Origin: Myroides phaeus
Lineage (GTDB): Bacteria > Bacteroidota > Bacteroidia > Flavobacteriales > Flavobacteriaceae
Length of the DNA stretch: 64,000 bases
Assembly (NCBI RefSeq): GCF_009799805.1
Contig: NZ_CP047050.1
Span: 1,750,001 to 1,814,000, forward strand
Direction: 5' to 3'
The translations under genes and the position numbers were made by a program. Shown here one piece after another: positions 1 to 7,221 of this stretch (its first letter is position 1; the number at the start of each line of letters is the position of its first letter). The notes beneath the pieces are model-generated. The model ran no database searches. It saw only the letters and a list, made by a program, of their open reading frames with translations, and had not been told where the DNA came from.

Positions 1-91
1 TGTATCCATTTAACAAAGGTACATCAGTTTGACCGTAGCATACGCCAGTGGGGACATCTACTGCGGTGTGTCGCATTACATAAATTTCCAT
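1..91 (-). CDS. cobC: Histidine phosphatase family protein, probable alpha-ribazole phosphatase CobC (partial, N-terminus only)
   Basis: Only the first 30 codons are inside the window. The ATG is at 89-91 and overlaps the end of cobS by 16 bases. The peptide shows the RHT phosphohistidine motif at residues 7-9 and a GVCYGQTD segment about eight residues later, the arrangement found in alpha-ribazole-5'-phosphate phosphatases, which remove the phosphate in the last steps of cobalamin assembly. The overlap with cobS, which is followed upstream by cobT, supports this over another histidine phosphatase. The rest of the gene, including the second catalytic histidine, lies outside the window. Confidence 0.8.
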   Translation of the reverse strand, partial: MEIYVMRHTAVDVPTGVCYGQTDVPLLNGY

Positions 92-852
92 AATAGTATA
101 GTTGATAGGTAAAATAGCACTTCACATACTTGTTGTATCGTTCCTAAACAATCACCTGTATATCCGCCGATGTGTTTTTTAAAGTAATAAGCTAAATAGA
201 GTTTACCCAAATAGCTGATAAAAAAACTGAGGATAAACATATAGTTGTTATAAAGGAAAAAGGGAACAAGTGTTATCGTAAGTGAAAATAATAGCGATTG
301 ATAAGGTAATCTTTTATTAGCTAATGGTTTTGATTTACTTTGGTCTGTGTCGCGTACATATTGATGTGTGTAAATCATTGTAGAAGCGTGAAATCTACTG
401 GTAATATGCGCATTTATTAGCGTAATGACTACTAATGAAATAGATGCACTTCCGAGTTCGTGTAAGGCAAGAAATTTTAGTAGAAGCAACAGTACAATAC
501 CGATTACGCCATAAGCACCAATACGACTATCTTTCATAATAGTCATTATTTTTTCTTTGCCATAACCACCACCAAAAGAATCGCATACATCAGTAAAACC
601 GTCTTCGTGAAATGCTCCTGTTAATAATACAGAGATACACATTGATAATACAATAGCGATGTCAATTGAAAATAAGAATTGAAATAAATAAAAGCTCATT
701 GCCGCCACACCACCTACGATATACCCAATAAAGGGAAAGTATCGCTGTGATTTATTCATTATTTCTTCGCTATACGGTATTTTAAACGGTATAGGTATTC
801 TGGTGAAGAACATAATAGCTGTAGCAATATAAATTAGTTGCCTCCGAATCAT
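76..852 (-). CDS. cobS: Adenosylcobinamide-GDP ribazoletransferase (cobalamin synthase)
   Basis: CobS is an integral membrane enzyme that joins adenosylcobinamide-GDP with alpha-ribazole (or its phosphate) to make cobalamin (phosphate). The 258-residue length is normal. Visible family motifs are EDGFTDVCDSFGGG at residues 83-96 and MKDSRIG at 106-112, the polar loop thought to bind substrate and metal. Hydrophobic helices occupy about 38-80 and much of 115-258. Its ATG overlaps the stop of cobT (ATGA, 849-852), and its own end overlaps cobC, so the three genes are translationally coupled. Together they cover lower-ligand attachment, not corrin ring synthesis, which suggests a cobinamide salvage or late-assembly role for this cluster. 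Confidence 0.95.
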   Translation of the reverse strand: MIRRQLIYIATAIMFFTRIPIPFKIPYSEEIMNKSQRYFPFIGYIVGGVAAMSFYLFQFLFSIDIAIVLSMCISVLLTGAFHEDGFTDVCDSFGGGYGKEKIMTIMKDSRIGAYGVIGIVLLLLLKFLALHELGSASISLVVITLINAHITSRFHASTMIYTHQYVRDTDQSKSKPLANKRLPYQSLLFSLTITLVPFFLYNNYMFILSFFISYLGKLYLAYYFKKHIGGYTGDCLGTIQQVCEVLFYLSTILLWKFM

Positions 853-1853
853 TTGTTTGACACATTAGCAGATTGAAAACTTGCCATATTATTTAAAAAG
901 GCAACAGCATTTTCGATAATAGGATAAGCCAAAGCACAGCCCGTACCTTCTCCTAATCGCATTCCTAAGTCTAAAATCGCTTTTTGTTCTAAAGAACGAA
1001 GCATTAAGTTATGACCAATTTCATCTGATTTATGACAGAAAATAGCGTTGTTTATTATTTTAGGGTTAATTCTATTAGCACATAAAAAAGCACTTGAAGC
1101 AATAAAACCATCTACTAAGATAATCATATTGTGTTCATACGCTTCTAACATAGCTGCACACATTTGGGCAATTTCAAAACCACCAAAGAACATAAGTGTT
1201 TCCTGTGGTGTTTTTGGTTTTGGATGTGCGTCTAATACAGCAGTAAGTGTCTGTTTTTTCTGTTGCAATTGTTTTGCATTTAATCCCGTACCATTACCTA
1301 CACATTTATCAATTGGTAAGTCTAAAAAAACACTCATTAACAAAGAGGCAGAAGAAGTATTTCCAATTCCCATTTCTCCAAATCCAATTATATTTGTACC
1401 CTTTTCAGCAATATCACGTACAATTTTCTGTCCCATTTCAAAGCAAAAGTTTAATTCACTTTCTGACATTGCCTGATTTGCCAACATATTTTTTGTACCA
1501 TATCCTGCCTTAGCATCTATTAAAGTTGGAGATAAAGAAAAGTTGTGGTTTACGCCAGCATCTACTATTTTGATGTCAATATTATTTTGCTTACAAAACA
1601 CATTAATTGCTGCTCCTTCACTTAGAAAATTACTAACCATTTGAAAAGTTACCTCTTGTGGGTAAGCACTAACACCTTCTTTAGCTAAACCGTGGTCTGC
1701 TGCAAAAACTACAATTGTAGGATTAACAAGTTGCGGGGTTAATGATTGTTGAATTCTTCCTATTTTAAAAGCAATATCCTCTAATAGTCCAAGTGCTTTT
1801 AATGGTTTTGTTTTTAAATTAATTTTTTCTTGAAGTTGCTCGTCAAAAGTCAT
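849..1853 (-). CDS. cobT: Nicotinate-nucleotide--dimethylbenzimidazole phosphoribosyltransferase
   Basis: CobT moves ribose phosphate from nicotinate mononucleotide to 5,6-dimethylbenzimidazole, making alpha-ribazole phosphate for the lower ligand of B12. The start is placed at the ATG at 1851-1853 (MTFDEQLQ, 334 residues). The longer reading from 1877 would begin at a TTG that lies inside the -7 box at 1875-1882 and so would not be transcribed. Visible motifs are the early AADHGLA segment, GIGNTSSASLL in the middle, and GEGTGCA near the C-terminus, whose Glu (about residue 302) matches the general base of Salmonella CobT. First gene of the cobT-cobS-cobC run. Confidence 0.95.
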   Translation of the reverse strand: MTFDEQLQEKINLKTKPLKALGLLEDIAFKIGRIQQSLTPQLVNPTIVVFAADHGLAKEGVSAYPQEVTFQMVSNFLSEGAAINVFCKQNNIDIKIVDAGVNHNFSLSPTLIDAKAGYGTKNMLANQAMSESELNFCFEMGQKIVRDIAEKGTNIIGFGEMGIGNTSSASLLMSVFLDLPIDKCVGNGTGLNAKQLQQKKQTLTAVLDAHPKPKTPQETLMFFGGFEIAQMCAAMLEAYEHNMIILVDGFIASSAFLCANRINPKIINNAIFCHKSDEIGHNLMLRSLEQKAILDLGMRLGEGTGCALAYPIIENAVAFLNNMASFQSANVSNK

Positions 1854-1874
1854 TGTGTAGTAAGTTGGTTTACA

Positions 1875-1882
1875 CAAATATA
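1875..1882 (-). promoter_or_regulatory. Bacteroidota-type -7 box of cobT
   Basis: On the minus strand this reads TATATTTG, matching the TAnnTTTG -7 consensus. It places a start site near 1868, about 15 bases before the cobT ATG, and decides the start-codon choice. No cobalamin riboswitch is visible between this box and the regulator gene upstream. Confidence 0.6.
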
Positions 1883-1918
1883 ACTTAATTCGTAATATAT
1901 CAGTATAAGAATAAACGT

Positions 1919-2491
1919 TTAAAAGGAAATTGATTTCTTTCTAATACGGCTGAGTGTTTCTGGTGTTATTCCTAAAATAGACGCAATATATTGATGAGGT
2001 ATTTCATTGAATAGTCCCCCATATTCATTAAAAAAATTCCTATATCGTTGTTCTGCGTTAAGAGAAATAAATTGAAAGATACGCTGTTCCATCTGTTCAA
2101 AACAATGGGCTATAAACATTCTTTCTTTTGCAGACCAATTAGCAATTTGTTGTTCTAAAGTAAGATAATCTGATTTTGAAATCACAAGTGCCTGAATAGG
2201 TGTTAAGGCCTCAATATTCCATTTGCTTGTAGTGTTGAATAACCAGGCAGATAAGTCTGTTACAAAGTAATTAGGTATACTAATCCATTGCGTAATTTCC
2301 TTGTCGTCTTGTATAGCATATATTCTTGCAAAGCCAGATTGTATAAAGTAAAGGTGGTTACACTTTTGCGTGGTAGCAAGTAATAATTCACCCTTTTTAA
2401 AAGTAATTGGAGAGAATAAGTTTTCTGCTATTTTAGTTTCTTCAACAGAAAGTTGTAAGCTACTTTGAAGTTTTTCTGTAAATGTTGGCAT
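1919..2491 (-). CDS. Crp/Fnr family transcriptional regulator
   Basis: A 190-residue protein with an N-terminal cyclic-nucleotide-binding-like beta-roll (about residues 20-120) and a short C-terminal helix-turn-helix near residues 165-187 (ASILGITPETLSRIRKK). The ATG at 2489-2491 (MPTFTEKL) is preferred to a TTG five codons upstream. It lacks an obvious Fe-S cysteine cluster, so it is not a classical FNR. It lies 65 bases upstream of cobT in the same direction and might regulate it, but cobT has its own promoter. The effector and targets cannot be told from the sequence. Confidence 0.85.
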   Translation of the reverse strand: MPTFTEKLQSSLQLSVEETKIAENLFSPITFKKGELLLATTQKCNHLYFIQSGFARIYAIQDDKEITQWISIPNYFVTDLSAWLFNTTSKWNIEALTPIQALVISKSDYLTLEQQIANWSAKERMFIAHCFEQMEQRIFQFISLNAEQRYRNFFNEYGGLFNEIPHQYIASILGITPETLSRIRKKSISF

Positions 2492-2511
2492 AATCAAAAA
2501 TAACAAAAAGA

Positions 2512-2538
2512 AACGCCCTACGAAAAAAGTAGGGCGTT
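2512..2538 (-). terminator. Intrinsic terminator after the DUF4369 lipoprotein gene
   Basis: Perfect 10-bp stem (AACGCCCTAC with GTAGGGCGTT) around a six-base T loop, followed on the minus strand by a T-rich run. It closes the ebfC-lipoprotein transcript before the Crp gene. Confidence 0.85.
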
Positions 2539-2544
2539 AATCAA

Positions 2545-3294
2545 TTATTCTTGAGGAGTAGAATTATTCTTTAATTCTTCTTCCATTGCTTTTCTTTCTT
2601 TGATAAACTCTTCTAATTGTTTACCATATTTATGTGCCATTACTTCAGGAGAAAGCGATTTGTAAATCGTATCCAAGTATTTCACATTTGCATCATATAA
2701 ATCAGTCAATGCAATATAAGGAGTAGCATCAGAATCTTTGTGATTCAATGCAAAGTTTACAGCGTTAAGGTATTTTCTAACTAAGAACTTTTTAGACAGT
2801 TTAGTAATACTATCAATTTTAGCAGCATTGTTTTCTTTCTCAGCGTTGAAACGCGCTACTAACAATTCGTTTTGTTTATCTAAAACAGCAGATCTTGTTT
2901 TTAAGTAGTTTTCGTATGTTTCTTGAGATTTAGACCCTGTTACTTTAGCATCAGCATAAAAATTCTTCAAAGTAGTATTAACAGTCATTTGCCCTGGTTC
3001 AGCAAAAAACATAATTTGGTTGTCTTGAGAATTTGTATGTCCTCTGTCTAACGTCAAAAAGAATACCTCTGGGGAATCAATATTTAAATCAAATTTAAAG
3101 CTTGAATCTCCAGTCACAGCTAAAGAGTCGATTGCTTTAAAAACAGTATCTTGTATTTGATACAAGTATAAATTTCCTTGTTTAAAGCCATCTACTTTTC
3201 CAGTAACAATTAAGTTACCTTTTCCGCTTTCTTTATTACAAGAAACGAAAAGTGCTCCAGTAGCTATTAAAAGAGTGTAAAGAATTTTTTTCAT
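2545..3294 (-). CDS. DUF4369 domain-containing lipoprotein
   Basis: A 249-residue protein with a lipoprotein signal peptide: a lysine start, a hydrophobic stretch and a lipobox ending FVSC with Cys19. The region at about 27-115 has the beta-rich pattern of DUF4369 (GKVDGFKQGNLYLYQ and SPEVFFLTLDRG). In many Bacteroidota this domain is followed by a thioredoxin-like domain; here no CxxC is present, and the C-terminal half is a charged helical region (about 120-245). It starts four bases after the stop of the YbaB gene and is probably cotranscribed with it. Likely anchored in a membrane facing the periplasm; molecular function is unknown. Confidence 0.8.
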   Translation of the reverse strand: MKKILYTLLIATGALFVSCNKESGKGNLIVTGKVDGFKQGNLYLYQIQDTVFKAIDSLAVTGDSSFKFDLNIDSPEVFFLTLDRGHTNSQDNQIMFFAEPGQMTVNTTLKNFYADAKVTGSKSQETYENYLKTRSAVLDKQNELLVARFNAEKENNAAKIDSITKLSKKFLVRKYLNAVNFALNHKDSDATPYIALTDLYDANVKYLDTIYKSLSPEVMAHKYGKQLEEFIKERKAMEEELKNNSTPQE

Positions 3295-3298
3295 ATTT

Positions 3299-3622
3299 TT
3301 ATTTGAATAGGTCTAATCCTGGGATGTTTGGCATTCCGTCTTTAGCTGCAGCAGCTAATTCAGCTTCGTTTATAGTACCTGCTTTTTCAATAGCACGGTT
3401 TAATACCATAACAAGATAATCTTCTAATTGCTCTTTATCTTCCATTAATTCATCAGCAATAGAAAGAGAACGAATAGTTCTGTTAGCTGTTAAAGTTACT
3501 TGTAACAAACCATCATTACTTTTATCGTCAATTAGAACAGTATCTAATCTTTTTTTAGTTTCTTCAATCTTCGCTTGGGTCTCTTGTAATTTACCCATCA
3601 TACCCATTAAGTCTCCAAACAT
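3299..3622 (-). CDS. ebfC: YbaB/EbfC family nucleoid-associated protein
   Basis: A 107-residue protein of the usual YbaB size. It begins [13 protein letters not shown], followed by a helical stretch, a central beta segment ([17 protein letters not shown]) and a second helix, the fold that forms a tweezer-like DNA-binding dimer. These proteins bind DNA with little sequence preference and often sit near recR or dnaX, but neither is nearby here. It leads a two-gene unit with the DUF4369 lipoprotein. A diverged partial copy of the middle of this gene lies at 5144-5328. Confidence 0.93.
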   Translation of the reverse strand: MFGDLMGMMGKLQETQAKIEETKKRLDTVLIDDKSNDGLLQVTLTANRTIRSLSIADELMEDKEQLEDYLVMVLNRAIEKAGTINEAELAAAAKDGMPNIPGLDLFK

Positions 3623-3761
3623 ATCTAATGTATTAAAAATTTGTTGAGCAAAAATATTAAAATCTTTTGAAGTTCTACAGAAATGTTATAGAATACTTAA
3701 AATATAAAAAGCAGTCGTTTTTGAAAGGATGAACAAGGGACAACATTAAGGTGAAACGAGG

Positions 3762-4079
3762 TTATTTAATGTGATTTAGTAGGATGGGATTTTGTCTGCA
3801 ATCAAAGATATCGATGATTTCAATTCTATTGTTAGGATTGTTGAACCAATAGATGATTTTGTAGTTATCTTGAATGATAAAGCGAAAGCTTTGTTTTTTA
3901 TCTTGTAAAAAAGTTTCTATCTGTCCAAGTTCAGGAAAAGATTTTAATATTATAATCGAATCAATAATCTTCTTGATAATCTTTTTAGAAAATTCAGCAC
4001 TATTCTTAATTCGCGTGAAATTATAGATAGAATGTAGTTCTTCTTTTGCAAAATCTGTCTAATAGATCGTTACTTCCAT
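3762..4079 (-). pseudogene. RelE/ParE family toxin gene, inactivated by an amber codon at position 7
   Basis: Reading from the ATG at 4077-4079, the frame gives MEVTIY, then TAG at 4059-4061, then an otherwise open frame to the TAA at 3762-3764 (105 codons counting the amber). The downstream translation looks like a type II toxin of the ParE/RelE fold: an N-terminal FAKEELHSIYNF helix, then SFRFIIQDNYKIIYW and IEIIDIFDCRQNP, the usual core strands and C-terminal basic motif. The start overlaps the end of the antitoxin gene, as in a normal toxin-antitoxin pair. No ATG, GTG or TTG follows soon after the amber, so re-initiation is unlikely. A sequencing error or suppression is the alternative to true inactivation. 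Confidence 0.75.
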
Positions 4080-4312
4080 TGTTCTATTTCTGAAAGTAAA
4101 ATTTCATTTGAAGTAAGACGATTATTTTTAGAGTCAGAAAGTGATTTTTCAACTCTCTCTTTCAGTTTCTGAATACTCATCACTTCTTCTATTGTATCGT
4201 CATAAGATATTGGCTCAGAATATAATAGGTTTTCTAAACGATTTATAAGTTCTTCATTTTGAACCTTTAGAAATTCTTTAATGAATTCTAATTTTCTTGT
4301 TTGTATATCCAT
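4070..4312 (-). CDS. Antitoxin-like protein of a type II toxin-antitoxin pair
   Basis: An 80-residue, highly charged, mostly helical protein starting MDIQTRKLEFIKEFL. The length, acidic helical composition and C-terminal EIEQWK segment resemble the small antitoxins paired with ParE/RelE toxins in Bacteroidota. Its last codons overlap the ATG of the toxin reading frame, the usual coupling in such operons. Because the toxin carries an early stop codon, this may be an orphaned antitoxin that survives without a toxin, or one that protects against related toxins. Family assignment rests on context more than on a motif. Confidence 0.7.
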   Translation of the reverse strand: MDIQTRKLEFIKEFLKVQNEELINRLENLLYSEPISYDDTIEEVMSIQKLKERVEKSLSDSKNNRLTSNEILLSEIEQWK

Positions 4313-4349
4313 TTATAACTTATTAATATTCAAAGTTATAAAAAATAAT

Positions 4350-4376
4350 AACAACTAAATTGTTTTTTTAGTTGTT
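4350..4376 (-). terminator. Hairpin with T-rich tail upstream of the antitoxin gene
   Basis: AACAACTAAA pairs with TTTAGTTGTT, and on the minus strand the stem is followed by TATTATTTTTT. It could end transcripts coming from the 4.4-5.3 kb noncoding stretch before the toxin-antitoxin pair. Confidence 0.5.
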
Positions 4377-4609
4377 GATAATTAGATAGTAATTATATGC
4401 AAAATGCTATTGGTCTTATTCGGTATGCTCCCAAAAAGCAAACACAATGCTCTTATTATGTTCCCATACATTTTCCATAATTCTGATGAGAGCAGTATGG
4501 TAGCATTCCAAAAACAACACATTGATTGCTGCTTAATTATAGTGATGTAGTGTACTAATGCTATTTTCTGTATCACTGTAAACAAGGCACTTACGGGGGT
4601 TTTGTTTAT

Positions 4610-4725
4610 ACTATGTTCGACACAAGTTCGACACAATGCCCACATTCGCTCGGAAACAGGGGGTGTTTTCCGAACATCTCTCGAATTTGTGTGGTGTCAG
4701 TCTCGAATATGGTACGACTAAAATT
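4610..4725. repeat. Long palindromic intergenic repeat, copy A (divergent)
   Basis: Starts with ACTATGTTCGACAC and has a central hairpin CTCGGAAA...TTTTCCGAA with flanking arms rich in TTCGA and CACA / TGTG words. The same start (ACTATGTTCGA) and centre (CGGAAA...TTTTCCGAA) occur in copies B (32881-33036) and C (58790-58935). This copy is the most degenerate of the three. Confidence 0.55.
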
Positions 4726-5032
4726 AAAACCATAGTTTAGTAATACTAAACGGATATTGCTGTTTTATTAGGATATCAAAGAACTTAGCAAGCTTGTATT
4801 GGGGTGATAAGCAGAACAAATGTCTGTTATATTTAATGCAAAAGTAGGAATAGCCCAAACATAGAAATCAGCAAAGCGGTTATTTTGACATCATTTGCTA
4901 TCATCTGCTATCAAATGACATCATATGCAGTATAAACGCTGTCCCACTTTTGTACTTAATTCCCTCTAAACCCTTATCTATAAAGGGATTGAAAGGGTTT
5001 TAAATGACATTTAGTCGTAAATAAGCCGTAAA

Positions 5033-5107
5033 TAAGTCGTAATTACCTCACCTAAAGGCCTTTTTCGCGAACGAATTACGACTTAATTCCGAGGTAATTA
5101 CGACTTA
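5033..5107. repeat. 17-bp perfect inverted repeat around a GC-richer centre
   Basis: TAAGTCGTAATTACCTC at 5033-5049 and its exact reverse complement at 5091-5107. The AATTACGACTTAATT word appears once more between the arms (about 5073-5087), and related TAGTCGTAAATAA words lie just before. It may be the end of a decayed mobile or palindromic element; no transposase gene is present. Confidence 0.65.
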
Positions 5108-5143
5108 ATGCTGTATGAGATAGTAACGAATACTGGTTAAGAA

Positions 5144-5328
5144 TAGCTTCGTTAATAGTACCTGCCTTTTTAATAGAACAGTCTGATACCATAACAAGAT
5201 AATCTTCTAATTGTTTTTTCTCTTCCATTAATTCATCACCAGTAGAAAGAGAACAAATAGTTCTGTTAGTAGTTAACGTTACTTCTAACAAACCATCATT
5301 ACTTTTATCGTCAATTAAAACAATACCT
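5144..5328 (-). pseudogene. Decayed partial duplicate of ebfC
   Basis: This 185-base segment aligns without gaps to 3362-3546 inside ebfC, with about 20 mismatches by hand alignment. Translated on the minus strand it still gives VTLTTNRTICSLSTGDELM and QLEDYLVMV, as in ebfC residues 26-87, but both the start and the end of the gene are missing and flanking sequence is unrelated. A short open frame running through it (5076-5291) is therefore a gene fragment and not a functional gene. Confidence 0.85.
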
Positions 5329-5439
5329 TACCATAAAAGCTTTTGTAAAGCAAGTTGTTTTGTAGAAGCTAACGTAGTGATATACTATTAATGAATTATA
5401 GATCGTTATATCTTACGAACTAACTATTAAACCATTAAA

Positions 5440-7119
5440 ATGAAGAAAGTGATTTTTGTACTTGTTGTAATGTTTACAACTGTTTTTTACGGACAGAGCA
5501 GTGTGTCAAAGGATAATAATATAGAAGATTTGATTCATATCTGGGGTTTGGTTAAATATAAACATCCAGTAGGCAGTAGTGGCAAATTTGATATGAATGA
5601 GGAGTTTCTAAAAGCTTATGAGCAGGTTGTAACGATTAAAACACCACAAGTACTTAACGCGTTTTTTTTAGCGTGGATTAATACGTTTAACGATGATAAA
5701 AATTTGATCAAGAAAGAGGGACTTGATAAGGCTAAACTATTTACAGATAATGCAAAGTACGATTGGATAGATAGTCCTCGATTTAATGATAGTTTGAAGC
5801 AAGTACTTCGCGATTTAAGGGATAATACCAACCTTAAGTTTCATTATGCAAAACGCCATAAGGTTAATAAAATGATTGACTTTCTGAATGAAAATAAGTT
5901 AGATGGATATACGAATACAAATGCAGGACATAGAGCGTTGCTTTTGAGCTCTTTTTGGAATATGATGAAGTATTGGAACATCAATCTGTATTTAACTGAC
6001 ACGCCTTGGGATGAGGTATTGACAAGGTTTGTGCCTCTTTTTGAAAATACAGAAGGAAAGGAGTTTGAATACACGAAAGAAAAGCTGTTTGTTGCCTTAA
6101 ACGATTCACATAGTAATTATGAGGATAGCCAATATTTGAAAGATAATTTTAAATTTTATCCGGCTTTTAATGGGAAGGTTGTGAATGATTCTATTGTTGT
6201 GTATTTTTTACAGAATACAGCTATTACAGCTAAAGAAGGAATTGATGTAGGTGATATTATTTACTCGATAGATGGCTTGTCTATTAAGAAGTATTTACAG
6301 GAAAAAGTAGGGGCTTATGTCAGTGTATCCAACGATAGTTATTTGAAAAAATATTATGAAAGTTTCTTGTTTTTGGCTTCTTCAAAAGATAAAATTACTG
6401 TAGAGGTAAAGAAAAAAGATGGTCGTTTAGAGAAGAAAGAAGTTTCGCTATACAAGTTTAATTCGATGTATGATAAAGATAAAAGTAAGAGTTTGTACAA
6501 AGAACAAGAATGGAATTTGGAAAAAGAGATAGGATATATTTCGTTAGCAACGATTACTCGTGATGAATTGAAAAAAGCGTTTGAAAAATATAAAGACACC
6601 AAGGGCATTATAATTGACTTGCGCAATTACCCTCAAAATATTAGACCGAATGATATTGCAAAATATTTGCTTCCAGAAAAGAAAAAGTTTATTTCTATTC
6701 TTGGTGTGCATAGTCCGGGTTACGGAGAAAGAAACCAAGATTTTCCATTGAATATGATCATAGATCCTTTTGTTGTTGGTGGAAAAAATAAAAATTATTA
6801 CAAAGGTAAAGTAGTACTTTTAGTTGATGGTTCGACAGGGAGTAATGCTGAGTTTATAGCAATGGCTATTCAGCAATCACCCAATTGTATCACTGTAGGA
6901 GAACAAACATTTGGGGCAGTTATGAATAGAATTGTTGTTCCCTTGTTAGATGGAACGAGTATAGATTTCACTGGAAATAGTGCGTATTATCCAGGTGATG
7001 AAAAGTATAATGTGCAGAGAAATGGGTTGAAAATTGACCATAAAGTTTCTATGAAGGCAACGCATTACGATATTTATACAGCAGAAAGATTGGCTGTACG
7101 ATTACTTGAAAGTGAATAG
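5440..7119 (+). CDS. S41 family peptidase, secreted
   Basis: A 559-residue protein with a Sec signal peptide (MKKVIFVLVVMFTTVFYG). An N-terminal helical region (to about 230) precedes a PDZ-like segment around 255-330 (GIDVGDIIYSIDG) and the C-terminal tail-specific-protease fold. The serine motif is DGSTGSNAEF with Ser468. The Lys that follows in CtpA-type enzymes (GxxTFGKG) is absent; the sequence there is GEQTFGAV, so it is closer to the tricorn/S41B type, which uses Ser-His-Glu. Monocistronic, with its own terminator. It likely acts in the periplasm or outside the cell; the substrate is unknown. Confidence 0.85.
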   Translation: MKKVIFVLVVMFTTVFYGQSSVSKDNNIEDLIHIWGLVKYKHPVGSSGKFDMNEEFLKAYEQVVTIKTPQVLNAFFLAWINTFNDDKNLIKKEGLDKAKLFTDNAKYDWIDSPRFNDSLKQVLRDLRDNTNLKFHYAKRHKVNKMIDFLNENKLDGYTNTNAGHRALLLSSFWNMMKYWNINLYLTDTPWDEVLTRFVPLFENTEGKEFEYTKEKLFVALNDSHSNYEDSQYLKDNFKFYPAFNGKVVNDSIVVYFLQNTAITAKEGIDVGDIIYSIDGLSIKKYLQEKVGAYVSVSNDSYLKKYYESFLFLASSKDKITVEVKKKDGRLEKKEVSLYKFNSMYDKDKSKSLYKEQEWNLEKEIGYISLATITRDELKKAFEKYKDTKGIIIDLRNYPQNIRPNDIAKYLLPEKKKFISILGVHSPGYGERNQDFPLNMIIDPFVVGGKNKNYYKGKVVLLVDGSTGSNAEFIAMAIQQSPNCITVGEQTFGAVMNRIVVPLLDGTSIDFTGNSAYYPGDEKYNVQRNGLKIDHKVSMKATHYDIYTAERLAVRLLESE

Positions 7120-7127
7120 AATATATA

Positions 7128-7157
7128 AGAGGTGATGGTTTATTACCTCTTTTTATA
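7128..7157 (+). terminator. Terminator after the S41 peptidase gene
   Basis: AGAGGT / ACCTCT stem with a ten-base loop followed by TTTTTAT. Confidence 0.6.
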
Positions 7158-7205
7158 CACTTTAATCTAAATGCCTAAACTTTATGCCTACAAGTTATAA
7201 AACCT

Positions 7206-7213
7206 TACTTTTG
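7206..7213 (+). promoter_or_regulatory. -7 box of the S9 peptidase gene
   Basis: TACTTTTG (TAnnTTTG) only nine bases before the first ATG at 7222. The predicted start site is near 7219-7221, so the true start codon may be the in-frame ATG at 7228 or 7231. Confidence 0.5.
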
Positions 7214-7221
7214 TACTTTTA

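Larger units (their letters stand above)
4377..5143. other. Noncoding accessory stretch without a recognisable gene
   Basis: No convincing gene. It holds imperfect inverted segments near 4447-4505 (AATGCT and CCATAC with GTATGG and AGCATT), the palindromic repeat at about 4610-4725, short repeated TGCTATCA-type words with a small inverted repeat (TCATTTG 4891-4897, CAAATGA 4912-4918), and the 17-bp inverted repeat at 5033-5107. The open frame at 4382-4645 on the minus strand looks fortuitous. Confidence 0.6.

Noticed and set aside
1878..1918. Looked for a cobalamin riboswitch before cobT
   Set aside because: The gap to the regulator gene is only about 40 bases and lacks the conserved blocks.
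4382..4645. 87-codon minus-strand frame
   Set aside because: It overlaps palindromic repeat copy A and has a Cys/Ile-rich, non-protein-like composition. No homology pattern is recognisable.
4887..4930. Short repeated TGCTATCA/CATCATTTG words that could be read as a CRISPR-like array
   Set aside because: Units are 10-11 bases, irregular and without spacers or cas genes.
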